A DNA stretch of 64,000 nucleotides from Anisus vortex (Eukaryota > Mollusca > Gastropoda > Planorbidae). The DNA lies in assembly GCA_949126835.1 (NCBI GenBank), contig OX421499.1, positions 4,294,553-4,358,552 of the forward strand, in the 5' to 3' direction. The notes beneath the pieces are model-generated. The model saw only the letters and a program-made list of their open reading frames with translations, ran no database searches and was not told where the DNA came from. This document shows, in pieces, positions 62,470 through 64,000 of this stretch. Each line of letters begins with the position of its first letter. Within the stretch, counting starts at the first letter, position 1. The translations under genes were made by a program, and so were the position numbers.

Positions 62470-64000
62470 CAGGGCCGGCTCATCCAAATAGGCTAACTAG
62501 GCGGCTGTCTAGGGCGCAAAATTTTGGGGGGCGCAAAAGTGAGGATTTTTTTTAATTTGGGGATTTGAAAATATATACAAAATTAAAGTTTAGTGCTTCT
62601 GTGCGCTACTAGCATATGCAGATGAATTACTAGGTAATGAAAGGCGAAGGGTATTTTATTTAAGTTGTCTTAGAAAATAGGAAAGTATGCCCTAACAGTA
62701 GGCTACTTAGTTTGGCAACCTCGCTGTGCGTAGCGGAGTGCAAAAAAAGGCAACCCTTCATTTCCCCAGCAACACTCTGGATGCGATGCGGCGGCGGAAT
62801 ATCATAGTGAAGTGACGTGACCGTGACCTTCAAGTCAGTTCGTGAATCGTAAGTCGTGAGGGCGCTGAGTTATTTGCATTGGCAGTGCAGTTGTTGTTTT
62901 AGTGTTCATTTTCAGACTGTTAATTACGAAAACTAATACATTAAATCCCCTAAGTGGCACAAGATGCCCCAGTCGAATTGATGCACTAACAACTCTGCGG
63001 TACCAGTTATCTCATGTTTGTGATGCATTGCAAGAGATTTCTGAAGACTGAAGACACTAAATGAATCTAGTGGCAGTATTGCATATAAAAGCACTTCGGT
63101 TACTTTAAAACATCTCAGACTTCAAGTTTATTGCTGCACTTGTCACATGGCACAACATTTTGTTTCAAGTAAACATAACTAGTAAGATACTTCAAAAAAA
63201 AGGACTTGAGTCTTCAGAGAGCAGTTAGTCATCTGAAAAAAAATCGAAGCGTTTTTGGTTACAGATAGAAGTGATTTAGAGCTCAATAGAGTTCTGGTTG
63301 ATGCTAATGAAGTAGCATTAGAAGTTGCATGAAATAGAACCAGTATTTGAGAAAGAGAAGGTCCGAATAAAAAAAAAGAAGGACATGGTTGATTACGAAT
63401 CAACAGATGAATATGTAAATATTGCAGGTGACCCCTCAGAAAGTTTCAAGATCCACTTTTATGTTGCTGCTTTAGACACAGCTGCTTTAGCGGTAAAAGA
63501 AATATTTTCCCAGTTAAATAAAGTATCTGGTGTCTATGGATTTGTGTACAACATTCTTGACCTTAAAAACAAGACTTCATCAGAGGTTAAGCCGATGTGC
63601 AAAAAGTTGGAAAAAGCATTAACAATTGAAAAAGATGAAGGATTGAATGAATCTGACATTGCTACTGTACGTCAGTGTTCTGAACTAAAAGCAATTCTCA
63701 TCATCTCCATGACTCAGTATCAAACCCTGAAGAAGTCCTCAACTACATTTACCAACAGAATCTTGAAAATGGATTTCCTAACATGTGTTTAGACCTTCGT
63801 AGTTTGCTTACGTTGCCACTTTCCGTAGCTAGTGCTGAACGAAGGTTTTTCAAAACTTAAGCTAATTAAAACCTATCAGCGAAGTACAATGTGTCAGGAG
63901 AGACTTGCGGGTTTGACGACAATTTCTATTGAAAATGAGATAGCAAGACAGTTAGACTCAAAAGCCCTCATACAAGAATTTGCTAAGCAGAATGCAAGAA
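62470..64000 (+). mobile_element. hAT element (ZMYM-type), 5' end to window edge
   Basis: CAGGGCCGGCTC at 62470 is a typical terminus, preceded by cttgtttg (62462-62469), which should recur after its other end outside the window. A roughly 400-bp non-coding strip leads to the transposase remnant. Confidence 0.7.
62945..64000 (+). pseudogene. hAT transposase remnant, C-terminal, runs off the window
   Basis: LSGTRCPSRIDALTTLRYQL, then several broken frames, an open stretch at 63325-63792 (KPMCKKLEKALTIEKDE), and after a frame change the dimerisation domain FSKLKLIKTYQRSTMCQ and LAGLTTISIENEIARQLD. This is the C-terminal organisation of the ZMYM1-like hAT transposases common in animals. Stops and frameshifts make it inactive; it is not a host gene. 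Confidence 0.8.

Noticed and set aside
63325..63792. Host zinc-finger MYM-like gene
   Set aside because: It is the decayed C-terminal part of a hAT transposase, bounded on the left by a transposon terminus.

Overview
This is 64 kb of nuclear DNA from an animal. It is AT-rich and crowded with retrotransposons, SINEs, hAT-type DNA transposons, minisatellites and (GATA)n tracts. Only one ordinary host gene is supported: a four-exon, intron-split forkhead (Fox) transcription factor on the minus strand between 44220 and 57129. The repeat mix (tRNA-headed SINEs, several LINE types, many hAT derivatives, Helitron-like ends, long GATA arrays) suggests a lophotrochozoan, most likely a gastropod mollusc. 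That assignment is inference from repeat style and is not proved by any single sequence here.

Layout. 1-3400: low-complexity DNA and pieces of a tRNA-derived SINE, called SINE B below. 3409-5930: a 5'-truncated but otherwise nearly intact LINE (reverse transcriptase with one internal stop codon), inserted with an 11-bp target duplication into an older LINE tail. 6072-7560: an old non-autonomous hAT copy interrupted by SINE A and a 73-bp piggyBac-like MITE. 8055-9757: a 47-bp minisatellite followed by a broken LINE endonuclease. 9775-15360: hAT, Helitron-like and SINE B copies, and a 1.3-kb hAT element with a perfect 8-bp duplication inside a LINE. 15429-17490: a hAT-like element rich in TTCGGCCGAA, a GATA array and a LINE tail. 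17711-22255: a 59-bp minisatellite of about 77 copies. 22250-23870: a SINE B split by a 1.4-kb hAT-like element. 24000-44000: LINE remnants of several families (RNase H, RT C-termini, endonuclease), SINEs, a 10-bp minisatellite, hAT transposase remnants and sparse AT-rich DNA. 44220-57129: the Fox gene, whose introns hold a 25-bp minisatellite of about 78 copies, a hAT element inside a GATA array, LINE tails, SINEs and MITEs. 57361-64000: a 67-bp tandem repeat with an inverted end just upstream of the Fox gene, further hAT-like elements and LINE tails, and at the right edge a decayed hAT transposase running off the window.

No operon, CRISPR array, phage or bacterial system is present; the arrays that look periodic are eukaryotic minisatellites. 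The most informative content is the complete Fox gene model (splice phases agree at all three junctions and give 621 residues) and the nested transposon record, in which at least seven insertions can be bounded by their target-site duplications. LINE family names are by-eye assignments and clades are left open. Coordinates of decayed repeats are approximate to about 20-50 bp unless a target duplication fixes them.
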